NCBI GenBank assembly: GCA_945861915.1
Contig: CAMAWK010000009.1
Location: 1 to 29,792, forward strand
Origin: Flavobacterium psychrophilum
GTDB lineage: Bacteria; Bacteroidota; Bacteroidia; Flavobacteriales; Flavobacteriaceae
Reading direction: 5' to 3'
DNA length: 29,792 nucleotides
Shown: positions 15,335-24,161 of the stretch, piece after piece
Layout: every line of letters begins with the position of its first letter
How positions within the stretch are numbered: position 1 is the stretch's first letter
Position numbers and translations under genes: made by a program
The notes under the pieces: model-generated
Databases searched by the model: none
The model's input: the letters and a program-made list of their open reading frames with translations, nothing else
Told to the model about the DNA's origin: nothing

Positions 15335-17209
15335 CTATTTTATTTCAAAAAGGTTGTTTTCGCTTTTCAGATCGGCCATTAATCCGCTGGGGTCTATCGT
15401 GATTTTTTTGATGTCGGCTTTGTTTTTAGAAATGACAAAATCATAAACGGGATTTGCCCAAGCCCAATCGTTCAAAGTTGTTCTTTTAATAGATGGATTT
15501 GGATTTTCTTTTTCGTAATGCATCATCCGTAGCGGAATATAAAAACTTTCATTTGTACCATCTATATATTCGACTAAAACATCCATAGGCATGGGCATTC
15601 TTCCGATTCTTTCTAAAACAACTTTAGTAGATGCTGCATTTTCATTCACTTCTTTTATTCCATAATCAATGGTGTTGGTAGTTTGCGTCCAATCGGTTAA
15701 ATACCAATCTAAGTTCGCCCCCGAAACACGTTCGGCAGTTCGTTTGATGTCGTTGGGTGTAGGATGCTTAAATTTAAAATCTTGATAGTATTTTTTCAAG
15801 GTTTTGCCTAAATTTTCTTTACCAATCAAATATTCTAATTGAGTCAAAAAAACATGTCCTTTGCTGTAAGCCGAAATACTATAGGTTTGATTAAAATCGT
15901 ATCGGTCAGAATGCGTAGTTTGGGCTTGTTCTTTGCCAGTTTTTACTAAATAATAGTAGTTATCATAGGTGTTTAAATGCGGATTCTCTACTTTTTTTTC
16001 AGCCAATTCATTCAAAGCCATTTCTTCTAAGTACGACGTGAATCCCTCGTCCATCCACGAGTGTTTGCTTTCATTAGAAGCCAAAACATGCTGAAACCAA
16101 GAATGACCTAATTCGTGCGTTGCCACTCCCAAAAGCCCCTCCATTTTGCCTTCGCCAAGTATCAAAGTACACATCGCATATTCCATGCCGCCATCGCCCC
16201 CTTGTATAAATGAATATTGTTTATAAGGATAATCGCCAACCGTTTTGTTAAAAAAATCCATGACTTTTATCATCAGTGGTTGCAAGGCTTTCCAGTTGTC
16301 AATGATTTTCGGATTGTTTTTGTATAGAAAATGCAAATCGACATCGTTAGGCCCTTTCACGACATCATGCAAATATTTTTTGTCGGCAGCAAAGGTAAAA
16401 TCGTGCACATTGGGAGCCACAAAATGCCAAGTGAGTTTTTTGGTGTTTTTCGGATATTTTAACGCAGTTCCAGTCGTTTGATAACCATGCCCAATGTCGT
16501 TTGGGTTTTGCAAATAACCGCTACCGCCAAGCGTGTATTCTTTATCAATGGTGATTTTTACATTGAAATTGCCCCAAACGCCATGAAATTCTCTAGCTAT
16601 GTAAGGATCGGCGTGCCAACCTTCAAAATCGAATTCGGCTATTTTTGGATACCATTGCGCCATCGACAATTCGACACCTTCGTTGTTATTTCGTCCTGCT
16701 CTACGGATATGAACAGGAACTTGTCCTGCAAAATCAAGCGTTAAAGTTGTTGATGCGTTGGGTAAAATAGGCTTTGCTAAAGTCACCTCGAGAATCGTTC
16801 CTACTTCTTTAATTGTAGCTTCTAACCCGTCTTGTTTGAAATTAGTAATTTTCAAAAAACCTATTTCATTGGGTTGTAGTTTGGATATTCTACTTTCTTT
16901 AACTTCTTTTCCGTTGCTCATTATTTTATTGACCATTCTACCGTCAGGATCGGCAATGTTTTGAAGTCGAGCATCCATTTCGCTCCCAGGCTGAAAAGCA
17001 TTGAAGTACAAATGATAAAAAACCTTCTTCAAAGTATCCTGCGAATTATTGGAGTAAACCAATTCTTGCTTGCCTTTGTATTGGTAGTTTTTGGTATCCA
17101 TTTCGACTGCCATTTTGTAGTCAGCTTTTTGTTGCCAATACCCAGCATTTTGAGCATTTACATTTTGAAAACAAACTAAAACGAGGAATAAAAAGACGAT
17201 TTTTTTCAT
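15335..17209 (-). CDS. Secreted M1-family metallopeptidase (aminopeptidase N-like)
   Basis: The 624-residue zinc peptidase has a signal peptide (MKKIVFLFLVLVCFQNVNAQ, cleavage near residue 19-20). The N-terminal beta-rich region (about 25-270) matches the M1 saddle domain. The catalytic domain has 'GGMEYAMCTL' in place of the usual GAMEN exopeptidase motif, and the zinc site HELGH (365-369) followed after 18 residues by Glu388 in 'WMDEGFTSYLEE', the canonical HExxH-x18-E. M1 enzymes remove N-terminal residues from peptides; export suggests periplasmic or surface peptide use. The gluzincin signature is clear, the exact substrate is not. It is the last gene of the minus-strand group; a terminator separates it from the upstream protease gene, so it may have its own promoter, which I could not identify. 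Confidence 0.92.
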   Translation of the reverse strand: MKKIVFLFLVLVCFQNVNAQNAGYWQQKADYKMAVEMDTKNYQYKGKQELVYSNNSQDTLKKVFYHLYFNAFQPGSEMDARLQNIADPDGRMVNKIMSNGKEVKESRISKLQPNEIGFLKITNFKQDGLEATIKEVGTILEVTLAKPILPNASTTLTLDFAGQVPVHIRRAGRNNNEGVELSMAQWYPKIAEFDFEGWHADPYIAREFHGVWGNFNVKITIDKEYTLGGSGYLQNPNDIGHGYQTTGTALKYPKNTKKLTWHFVAPNVHDFTFAADKKYLHDVVKGPNDVDLHFLYKNNPKIIDNWKALQPLMIKVMDFFNKTVGDYPYKQYSFIQGGDGGMEYAMCTLILGEGKMEGLLGVATHELGHSWFQHVLASNESKHSWMDEGFTSYLEEMALNELAEKKVENPHLNTYDNYYYLVKTGKEQAQTTHSDRYDFNQTYSISAYSKGHVFLTQLEYLIGKENLGKTLKKYYQDFKFKHPTPNDIKRTAERVSGANLDWYLTDWTQTTNTIDYGIKEVNENAASTKVVLERIGRMPMPMDVLVEYIDGTNESFYIPLRMMHYEKENPNPSIKRTTLNDWAWANPVYDFVISKNKADIKKITIDPSGLMADLKSENNLFEIK

Positions 17210-17221
17210 GATTATGAGAAT

Positions 17222-17252
17222 AAAAAAAGGAAAGACAGTGTGTCTTTCCTTT
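17222..17252 (-). terminator. Rho-independent terminator after the S8 protease gene
   Basis: AAAGGAAAGACA (17226-17237) and TGTCTTTCCTTT (17241-17252) form a perfect 12-bp stem with a 3-base loop. On the minus strand it is followed by a continuing T run (As at 17222-17228 on the + strand). It lies 17 bp downstream of the S8 stop codon and just before the M1 peptidase start, so it should insulate the two genes. Confidence 0.9.
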
Positions 17253-17268
17253 AAAAATTAAAAAATAC

Positions 17269-18870
17269 TTATTTAGACATTTTCTCTGCCAAGAGTAAAG
17301 CATTGTAAGCATTTACTATTTTTCCCGATTTAGATGCATTAGCAAACAATCGAGTTTCTTTTTGTTCCTCTCCTACTTTTACAGTTGCTGCAATTGCAAC
17401 TCCAGAATCCATCAAAATATGTTTGACTTGACTGGCGGATAATTTTGGATAATACGAACGAATTAATGCCGCTACTCCAGCAGCATTAGGCGAAGCCATA
17501 GAAGTACCTTGTAAATATTTAAACGTATTGTTTGGTGTTGTTGCATAAATTTCAACACCAGGAGCATACACATCTACATTTGATTTTCCGTAATTAGAAA
17601 ATTCAGCGGCAATTTTTTCACCCATTTGAAAATTCAGCGCTCCAATAGTTAGTAGATTATCTGCAAACTCTTTTTCCTTTCCATCATGATCATTCGGATA
17701 ATTAATTTCGGTATCGTTGTCTTTCGCTTCATTTCCAGCAGAATGAATAATTAATACATCTTTTTTGGCTGCATATTTTATGGCATCATAAACCCATTCC
17801 TTGTTTGGAGAATAATATTTTCCAAAACTAGTGTTAATTACTTTTGCGCCATTATCTACCGCATAACGAATGGCAAGTGCAATGTCTTTGTCGTATTCAT
17901 CTCCCATTGGAACAGCGCGAACCGCCATTATTGCTACATTATTGGCAACTCCATCACCTCCAACATTGTTGTTTCTAACCTGTGCCACAATTCCTGCTAC
18001 GTGAGTTCCATGCAAACAACTTTCTTTATCTGGTCCCGTTACATTATTATTGCCATAAATTTTGTCTTTAATGTCATTTACATTATCGCCAATCACTTTT
18101 CTTCCGTTAAAATCTAAATTTAAATAATAATCGTTCTTATTATAAACCTGCTCTTTGTACTCATTTAAATTAGCTCTAAAATCGAGTCCATTCTGACTAA
18201 TAATACTAATCATTACCTTCTTGCTTCTTGACAAAGAAGGGCTTTCAGTAGAAATAGCCTCAACATCTTCTAAGGTGAAATTTTCTTTTTTCAAATAATC
18301 ACTTACTTCATTTAATGATTTAAAGATAAAATCAACTTGTTTTTTACTGTCTTCTGACTCTTCTTTTTCTTTGTCATAAGCCTTTTTTACGTTTTTAAAA
18401 TAGTCTGAACCGTCGTCACCTTTTTTCAAGATACGAGTTATTTCTAAATTCTCATTTGTAATATCTCCCAGAAAATTCCACCCATGAATATCGTCAATAT
18501 AGCCGTTTTTGTCGTCGTCGATTCCGTTATTGGCTATTTCTTTTGAGTTCGTCCAAATAACCGATTTCAAATCGTCGTGATCAATATCAACTCCCGAGTC
18601 TACAATTCCAACAATTACTTTTTTACTCGTTTTATCTTTCAATAATTCTGCATAAGCCTTGTCAACGCTCATTCCTGGTATGGTATCCTTTTGGATATCC
18701 AAATGACTCCAACGGTTCAATTCAACTTCTTTTAATGGAGCTTTTTTAGTGATATTTACTGGTGCTTTTACTGCCAATGCCGAAATATCATACACTTTTT
18801 TGGAGGCACCACAACCTGCCAAAGCCAATACAGCAATTGATGCTAATACTATCGTTTTGAAATTATTCAT
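17269..18870 (-). CDS. Subtilisin-like (S8) serine protease lipoprotein
   Basis: The 533-residue protein carries a lipoprotein signal with lipobox LAGC (Cys20). The S8 catalytic triad is complete: Asp91 in 'IVDSGVDIDHDD', His287 in 'LHGTHVAGIVAQ' and Ser457 in 'GTSMASPNAAGVAALI', with the oxyanion-hole Asn in 'HSAGNEAKDN'. Between Asp and His there are about 195 residues where compact subtilisins have a few dozen; the extra part (about 130-265) is charged and helical ('KKAYDKEKEESEDSKKQVDF') and includes a calcium-site-like 'DDDKNGYIDDIHGWN' before it. The protein is probably anchored to the outer membrane. It has its own terminator downstream and lies 72 bp from the MBL-fold gene upstream, possibly in the same transcript. 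Confidence 0.93.
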   Translation of the reverse strand: MNNFKTIVLASIAVLALAGCGASKKVYDISALAVKAPVNITKKAPLKEVELNRWSHLDIQKDTIPGMSVDKAYAELLKDKTSKKVIVGIVDSGVDIDHDDLKSVIWTNSKEIANNGIDDDKNGYIDDIHGWNFLGDITNENLEITRILKKGDDGSDYFKNVKKAYDKEKEESEDSKKQVDFIFKSLNEVSDYLKKENFTLEDVEAISTESPSLSRSKKVMISIISQNGLDFRANLNEYKEQVYNKNDYYLNLDFNGRKVIGDNVNDIKDKIYGNNNVTGPDKESCLHGTHVAGIVAQVRNNNVGGDGVANNVAIMAVRAVPMGDEYDKDIALAIRYAVDNGAKVINTSFGKYYSPNKEWVYDAIKYAAKKDVLIIHSAGNEAKDNDTEINYPNDHDGKEKEFADNLLTIGALNFQMGEKIAAEFSNYGKSNVDVYAPGVEIYATTPNNTFKYLQGTSMASPNAAGVAALIRSYYPKLSASQVKHILMDSGVAIAATVKVGEEQKETRLFANASKSGKIVNAYNALLLAEKMSK

Positions 18871-18942
18871 GTGTTTTGGGTTAAAATTTTAAAAATAAGT
18901 CTAAAAGTATCGATTTTGTTACAAACCAAAACAAGATTAACG

Positions 18943-19830
18943 CTATTTTAAGATTTCGTCAGAACGAAAAACTTCTTTGAGTCGAACACCTTTTTCGGTT
19001 TTTTCGACGGTTATGATTTCGTTGTGTGCGTCGTGTTCCATAAATAAATAGTAGTTATTTTCGGCAGCTGCATTCAAAAACTTAGATTTTTCGGGCATGG
19101 TCAATAAAGGTCTTGTGTCATACCCCATAACATAAGGCAAAGGCAAATGTCCGACTGTTGGTAACAAATCTGCCATGAAACAAATCGTTTTGTCTTGGTA
19201 TTGAATGTGCGGAATCATCATTTTTTCGGTGTGACCGTCAACATAAAAAATCTCAAATCCCAAATCACAAATTGCTACGCCAGTTCGTCCTTCGTCCTCG
19301 TGTCCAAAATCTGAACTTGTCATTTTAATGAAATTTAATTGTCCGCTTTCTTGCATGGGCAAAATGTTTTCAGAAAGAAAAGAGGCTTTTTCACGAATAT
19401 TCGGCTTTGTTGCCCATTCCCAATGATTTTCGTTTGTCCAATATTTGGCATTTTTAAAAGCGGTTTCATAACCCGTTTTGTCTTTGTTCCACTGCACACA
19501 ACCACCGCAATGATCAAAATGAAGATGAGTCAAGAAAACATCGGTAATATCATCGCGATGAAATCCGTATTTCGCCAAGGATTTGTCCAAAGAGTGGGTT
19601 CCCCAAAGCGAATAATACCCTAAAAACTTGTCGGATTGTTTATTTCCCATTCCAGTATCAATGAGAATTAACCGATTTCCGTCCTCAATCAAAAGGCATC
19701 TTCCAGCAATATCAATAAGATTATTTGAGTCGGCTGGATTGGTTTTGTTCCAAATCGTTTTGGGAACTACGCCAAACATTCCGCCGCCATCAAGTTTGAA
19801 ATTACCGGTTTCTATTGAGTACAGTTTCAT
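18943..19830 (-). CDS. Metallo-beta-lactamase-fold hydrolase
   Basis: The 295-residue cytosolic protein (no signal peptide) has the metal-binding motif 'THLHFDHCGG' with His102, His104, Asp106 and His107, preceded by the strand 'RLILIDTGMG' and followed by 'YVDGHTEKMMIPHI' and 'MEHDAHNE' that would supply further metal ligands. This layout fits the lactonase/YtnP-like branch of the MBL superfamily, which hydrolyses lactones, esters or related bonds. The substrate cannot be read from sequence, so quorum quenching is only a possibility. Its start faces the suf promoter divergently (166 bp to the SufA-like start); CAAAATTA at 19853-19860 is a -7 box match on the minus strand, without a placed -33 box. 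Confidence 0.88.
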   Translation of the reverse strand: MKLYSIETGNFKLDGGGMFGVVPKTIWNKTNPADSNNLIDIAGRCLLIEDGNRLILIDTGMGNKQSDKFLGYYSLWGTHSLDKSLAKYGFHRDDITDVFLTHLHFDHCGGCVQWNKDKTGYETAFKNAKYWTNENHWEWATKPNIREKASFLSENILPMQESGQLNFIKMTSSDFGHEDEGRTGVAICDLGFEIFYVDGHTEKMMIPHIQYQDKTICFMADLLPTVGHLPLPYVMGYDTRPLLTMPEKSKFLNAAAENNYYLFMEHDAHNEIITVEKTEKGVRLKEVFRSDEILK

Positions 19831-19934
19831 TGTTAGAATTTTTCAATTTGAACAAAATTAGCAAATCAAAGTCATTTAAAAGATTAAATCAATTTTTTCT
19901 ATCCTTGAATTAGTTATAAAAATGTTAGCAATTA

Positions 19935-19964
19935 TTGAAAAAACATTAATATCGCTTACCTTTG
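19935..19964 (+). promoter_or_regulatory. Predicted promoter of the suf operon
   Basis: TTG (19935-19937), exactly 19 bases, then TACCTTTG (19957-19964) is a full match to the flavobacterial TTG-N19-TAnnTTTG consensus. Transcription would start near 19971, leaving a leader of about 25 bases before the ATG at 19996. No clear operator palindrome for an iron-sulfur regulator was seen. Confidence 0.75.
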
Positions 19965-19995
19965 CCTTTTATTTAGACAAAATCAATTTAAGGTT

Positions 19996-20325
19996 ATGAT
20001 ACAAGTATCTGAATCAGCAAGTAAAAAAATTGTTGAGATGATGAAAGACGATGGTTTTGACTCATCTCAAGATTATGTTCGCGTAGGAGTAAAATCGGGC
20101 GGTTGCTCGGGATTGTCATACGATTTGACTTTTGATAAAGCGATTAACGAAAACGACAAAGTTTTTGAAGACAACAACGTTAAAATAGCTGTTGAAAAAA
20201 AATCATTTCTGTATTTAGCTGGAACCATTTTAGAATTCTCAGGAGGTTTAAACGGAAAAGGATTTGTTTTCAATAATCCAAATGCGAGTAGAACCTGCGG
20301 TTGCGGGGAAAGTTTCTCTTTGTAG
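19996..20325 (+). CDS. A-type iron-sulfur carrier protein (HesB/IscA/SufA family)
   Basis: The 109-residue protein matches the A-type carrier family, which accepts Fe-S clusters from the SufBCD scaffold and passes them to apo-enzymes. The three ligand cysteines are present: Cys37 in 'VKSGGCSGLSYDL', and Cys101 and Cys103 in the C-terminal 'RTCGCGESF'. The order before sufB, and the operon promoter directly upstream, support a SufA-like role. SufA, IscA and ErpA are hard to separate by sequence, so no symbol is given. The gap to sufB (81 bp) contains an elaborate hairpin. Confidence 0.93.
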   Translation: MIQVSESASKKIVEMMKDDGFDSSQDYVRVGVKSGGCSGLSYDLTFDKAINENDKVFEDNNVKIAVEKKSFLYLAGTILEFSGGLNGKGFVFNNPNASRTCGCGESFSL

Positions 20326-20394
20326 TCTAATGCTGAAAGTCATAATGTCGAAAAGACTCACTATGACTTTAAAACTTTAGACTTTAAAACTTTA
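20324..20394. repeat. Nested hairpin and tandem 15-mers between the SufA-like gene and sufB
   Basis: Outer arms AGTCTAA (20324-20330) and TTAGACT (20377-20383) enclose inner arms AAAGTCATA (20336-20344) and TATGACTTT (20362-20370). The 15-mer GACTTTAAAACTTTA is repeated in tandem at 20365-20379 and 20380-20394, immediately before the sufB start. There is no T tract, so a simple terminator is unlikely. A role in mRNA stability, processing or attenuation is conceivable. Confidence 0.75.
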
Positions 20395-20406
20395 AGACTA
20401 AAAAAT

Positions 20407-21855
20407 ATGTCAAAATATACTGAAGACGATTTAAAAATTGAACTCGAAACCAAAGAGTACGAGTATGGATTTTACACTGAACTAGAGTCGGAAACCTTTC
20501 CTATTGGTCTGAATGAAGATATCGTTCGTGCGATTTCTCACAAAAAGGAAGAACCACAATGGATGACCGATTGGAGAATAGACGCTTTTCGTGCATGGCA
20601 AGAAATGACTGAACCTGAGTGGGCAAATGTGCACTATGAAAAACCAGATTTTCAAGCTATTTCCTATTATTCAGCTCCCAAAGCGGTTGACCCCAATAAA
20701 ACTTTAGACGAAGTAGATCCCGAATTATTGGAGATGTACAAAAAGTTAGGAATCTCTGTCGATGAACAAAAAATGATGAATAATGTGGCTATGGATATTG
20801 TGGTTGACTCGGTTTCCGTTGCCACAACTTTCAAGAAAACATTAGGCGAAAAAGGAATTATTTTTATGAGTATTTCCGAAGCAATTAAGGAACATCCCGA
20901 ATTGGTTCGCAAGCATTTGGGGACTGTTGTTCCGAAAAAAGACAATTTTTATGCTGCTCTGAATTCAGCTGTTTTCTCGGACGGTTCGTTTTGTTACATC
21001 CCAAAAGGCGTTCGATGTCCAATGGAGCTTTCGACTTATTTTAGAATCAATCAAGCGGGAACTGGACAGTTCGAAAGAACACTTTTGGTGGCAGATGAAG
21101 GCAGTTATGTCTCCTATTTGGAAGGTTGTACAGCACCAAGCCGCGACGAAAATCAGTTACACGCAGCTGTGGTTGAATTGATTGCGCTTGACAATGCTGA
21201 AATAAAGTATTCAACGGTACAAAACTGGTATCCTGGCAACAAAGAGGGAAAAGGCGGTGTTTATAATTTTGTAACCAAAAGAGGTTTTTGCGAAAAAAAT
21301 GCTAAAATTTCGTGGACACAAGTCGAAACTGGTTCTGCTATTACTTGGAAATATCCATCAGTAATTTTAAAAGGAGATAATTCGGTTGGCGAATTTTATT
21401 CTATTGCTGTTACCAATAATTTTCAACAAGCCGATACGGGAACTAAAATGGTTCATTTGGGTAAAAACACCAAATCGACTATTATTTCCAAAGGAATTTC
21501 AGCAGGAAAATCACAAAACAGTTATAGAGGTTTAGTTCAAATTTCACCAAGAGCCGAAAACGCTCGGAATTTTTCGCAATGTGATTCGTTGTTAATGGGA
21601 AATAATTGTGGGGCACATACGTTTCCGTATATCGAAAGTAAAAATCCAACTGCCAAAATTGAGCACGAAGCCACAACCAGTAAAATTGGAGAAGATCAAG
21701 TATTTTATTGCAACCAACGAGGTATTCCAACCGAAAAAGCGATTGCTTTAATCGTTAACGGTTTCAGTAAAGACGTTTTGAATAAATTGCCAATGGAATT
21801 TGCTGTTGAAGCGCAGAAGTTATTGGAGATTTCATTGGAAGGTTCGGTAGGTTAA
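20407..21855 (+). CDS. sufB: Fe-S cluster assembly scaffold protein SufB
   Basis: The 482-residue protein is the core scaffold of the cytosolic SufBC2D complex on which Fe-S clusters form. Family landmarks are dense: '[24 protein letters not shown]' near 75-100, '[33 protein letters not shown]', '[22 protein letters not shown]' with the conserved cysteine, '[19 protein letters not shown]', and '[29 protein letters not shown]'. The length is normal for SufB. sufC follows after 31 bp. Confidence 0.97.
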   Translation: MSKYTEDDLKIELETKEYEYGFYTELESETFPIGLNEDIVRAISHKKEEPQWMTDWRIDAFRAWQEMTEPEWANVHYEKPDFQAISYYSAPKAVDPNKTLDEVDPELLEMYKKLGISVDEQKMMNNVAMDIVVDSVSVATTFKKTLGEKGIIFMSISEAIKEHPELVRKHLGTVVPKKDNFYAALNSAVFSDGSFCYIPKGVRCPMELSTYFRINQAGTGQFERTLLVADEGSYVSYLEGCTAPSRDENQLHAAVVELIALDNAEIKYSTVQNWYPGNKEGKGGVYNFVTKRGFCEKNAKISWTQVETGSAITWKYPSVILKGDNSVGEFYSIAVTNNFQQADTGTKMVHLGKNTKSTIISKGISAGKSQNSYRGLVQISPRAENARNFSQCDSLLMGNNCGAHTFPYIESKNPTAKIEHEATTSKIGEDQVFYCNQRGIPTEKAIALIVNGFSKDVLNKLPMEFAVEAQKLLEISLEGSVG

Positions 21856-21886
21856 TCACAAATAAAGTTTAAAATTCATTCGAAAA

Positions 21887-22639
21887 ATGTTACAAATAAA
21901 AAATTTACAAGCCTCTATTGGCGATAAAGAAATTCTTAAGGGAATCAACCTAGAAATAAAAGCGGGAGAAGTGCACGCGATAATGGGACCAAATGGTGCA
22001 GGAAAAAGCACATTGGCATCTATCGTTGCGGGAAATGAAAATTACGAAGTGACTGATGGTGAAATCCTATTAGAAAACGAAGACATTTCTGAATTATCTC
22101 CCGAAGAAAGAGCACATAAAGGGGTTTTTCTTTCGTTTCAATATCCTATAGAAATTCCAGGTGTTTCGGTGACTAATTTTATGCGAACTTCTATAAATGA
22201 AACGCGCAAAGCGAAAGGATTAGAAGAAATGCCAGCCAATGAGATGCTGAAATTGATTCGTGAAAAATCGGAATTATTAGAAATTGACCGTAAATTTTTA
22301 TCTCGTTCTTTAAATGAAGGATTCTCGGGTGGTGAGAAAAAAAGAAACGAAATTTTTCAAATGGCAATGTTAGAACCTAAAATTGCTATTTTGGACGAAA
22401 CCGATTCAGGATTAGATATTGATGCGTTGCGGATTGTTGCCAACGGTGTCAACAAATTGAAGAATGAGAATAATGCGGTTTTAGTTATAACGCACTATCA
22501 GAGATTGTTAGATTATATAGTTCCGGATTTTGTACACGTTTTAATGGACGGAAAAATTGTAAAATCGGGTGGAAAAGAACTAGCATACGAACTCGAAGAA
22601 AAAGGATACGATTGGATTAAACAAGAACAAGAAGCATAA
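21887..22639 (+). CDS. sufC: Fe-S cluster assembly ATPase SufC
   Basis: SufC is an ABC-type ATPase that drives conformational change in the SufBCD scaffold; it is soluble, not a transporter. The 250-residue protein shows Walker A 'GPNGAGKST' (34-42), a Q-loop in '[12 protein letters not shown]', the signature 'FSGGEKKR' (146-153), Walker B with '[15 protein letters not shown]', and the H-loop '[12 protein letters not shown]'. These are SufC-specific variants of the ABC motifs. It lies between sufB and sufD on the same strand; a long palindrome occupies the 79-bp gap to sufD. Confidence 0.97.
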   Translation: MLQIKNLQASIGDKEILKGINLEIKAGEVHAIMGPNGAGKSTLASIVAGNENYEVTDGEILLENEDISELSPEERAHKGVFLSFQYPIEIPGVSVTNFMRTSINETRKAKGLEEMPANEMLKLIREKSELLEIDRKFLSRSLNEGFSGGEKKRNEIFQMAMLEPKIAILDETDSGLDIDALRIVANGVNKLKNENNAVLVITHYQRLLDYIVPDFVHVLMDGKIVKSGGKELAYELEEKGYDWIKQEQEA

Positions 22640-22643
22640 ATTT

Positions 22644-22707
22644 GTTTAAAGTTTAAAGTTTAAAGTCAGCACAATAACTTTAAACTTTTAAACCTTAAAC
22701 TTTAAAC
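22644..22707. repeat. Long palindrome of GTTTAAAG units between sufC and sufD
   Basis: The left arm (22644-22666) is three iterations of the word GTTTAAA ending in GT; the right arm (22677-22707) is built of the complementary CTTTAAAC word with small insertions. The loop is CAGCACAATA (22667-22676). The hairpin starts only 5 bp after the sufC stop and ends 11 bp before the sufD start. It lacks a T tract and so does not look like a normal terminator. Confidence 0.78.
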
Positions 22708-22718
22708 AATAAAAGAAT

Positions 22719-24035
22719 ATGGATTTAAAAGATAAACTACTCTCCTCATTCATGGCTTTCGAAGAGCGTGTCGATGTTCAATCTGAACTTCATGACATTA
22801 GAACTTCGGCTTTAAAAAACTTTGAAACCAAAGGATTTCCGTCCAAAAAAGAGGAAGCTTGGAAATATACTTCACTGAACTCAATCTTGAAAAATGACTT
22901 TACTGTTTTTCCAAAAACAGAAGCTGCCATTCAGTACAATGATGTAAAAAAATATTTTTTACACGAAATAGATACCTATAAAGTGGTTTTTATTGATGGT
23001 GTATTTAGTTCGCATTTATCTGCGACCACACATGAAGGAATTGATGTTTGTTTGATGTCATCGGCATTAAATAAACCAAAATATAAATCAATTATCGAAA
23101 GGTATTTTAATCAAATTGCGAGTAAAGACGAGAGTTTGACCTCTTTAAACACGGCTTTTGCCAATGAAGGAGCGTATATTAACATCCCTAAAAACAAAGT
23201 AGCTGAAAAACCTATTGAAATCATGTATTTCTCTACTGGTTCTGAGGCCGCATTGATGGTACAACCTAGAAATTTAGTGATAGTAGGCGAAAATGCTCAT
23301 GTGCAAATTATAGAAAGACACCAAAGTTTAAACAACAATCCGGTTCTAACCAATTCGGTTACAGAGATTTTTGCTGAGAAATTAGCAATTGTTGATTATT
23401 ACAAAATTCAAAATGACAATCTAGAAGCTAATTTGATTGATAACACCTTTGTTTCGCAACAACAAGAAAGTCATGTTGCGGTGCAAACATTTTCTTTTGG
23501 GGGGAATTTAACTAGAAACAACCTAAATTTCTATCACTTTGGCGAACGATTAACCAGTACGCTCAACGGAATTACCATTATTGAAGGCAAACAACATGTG
23601 GATCATCACACTTTGGTTCGCCACGCAGCAGCTAATTGTGAGAGCTTTCAAGATTATAAAGGAATTTTTTCGGGGAACTCCACTGGTGTTTTTAACGGAA
23701 AAGTCTATGTTGAAAAAGAAGCTCAAAAAACCAACGCTTTCCAAAAAAGCAATAACATTTTATTGAGCGAAAAAGCAACTATTAACGCCAAACCGCAACT
23801 AGAAATCTTTGCTGATGATGTTAAATGTTCGCACGGTTGTACCGTAGGACAATTAGACGAAACCGCTTTGTTTTATATGCAAGCGCGTGGTATTCCAAAA
23901 AAAGAAGCCAAAGCCTTGTTGATGTATGCGTTTTCGAATGCAGTGATTGAAAATATCAAAATACCTGAACTCAAAAAACGAATCACCACTATTATTGCCA
24001 GTAAACTAGGGGTGAAAATAGGATTTGATTTGTAA
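22719..24035 (+). CDS. sufD: Fe-S cluster assembly protein SufD
   Basis: The 438-residue SufD pairs with SufB in the scaffold complex and helps iron entry. Visible landmarks are 'FPSKKEEAWKYTSLNSIL' near 40-57, 'LNTAFANEGAYINIPKNKVAEKPIEI', 'HVDHHTLVRHAAANCESFQDYKGIFSG', 'FNGKVYVEKEAQKTNAFQ' and 'DDVKCSHGCTVGQLDETALFYMQARGIPKKEAKALLMYAF', which is the diagnostic C-terminal SufB/SufD segment. The length is normal. The sufS and sufE genes that often follow in this phylum are absent in the sequence available; the next gene is a glycoside hydrolase 126 bp away. Confidence 0.96.
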   Translation: MDLKDKLLSSFMAFEERVDVQSELHDIRTSALKNFETKGFPSKKEEAWKYTSLNSILKNDFTVFPKTEAAIQYNDVKKYFLHEIDTYKVVFIDGVFSSHLSATTHEGIDVCLMSSALNKPKYKSIIERYFNQIASKDESLTSLNTAFANEGAYINIPKNKVAEKPIEIMYFSTGSEAALMVQPRNLVIVGENAHVQIIERHQSLNNNPVLTNSVTEIFAEKLAIVDYYKIQNDNLEANLIDNTFVSQQQESHVAVQTFSFGGNLTRNNLNFYHFGERLTSTLNGITIIEGKQHVDHHTLVRHAAANCESFQDYKGIFSGNSTGVFNGKVYVEKEAQKTNAFQKSNNILLSEKATINAKPQLEIFADDVKCSHGCTVGQLDETALFYMQARGIPKKEAKALLMYAFSNAVIENIKIPELKKRITTIIASKLGVKIGFDL

Positions 24036-24161
24036 GGAATTAACATTCTAGTTTACACCTTTTATTTGACCAATTGCACCCTATTTCAGCATAATGGTTT
24101 GGTTATTTTTGTGAAATATAAATTTTATAGTTTTGATAGAAACGCAAACTCTTCTTAAAAA

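Noticed and set aside
15321..15355. AACCCTTTTT / AAAAAGGTT pairing at the end of the M1 peptidase gene
   Set aside because: It overlaps the last codons and lacks a T run on the minus strand; too weak to call a terminator.
24001..24056. Inverted repeat GTAAACTAG / CTAGTTTAC spanning the end of sufD
   Set aside because: The 9-bp arms are separated by a 38-base loop, the left arm lies in coding sequence, and no T tract directly follows; likely chance.
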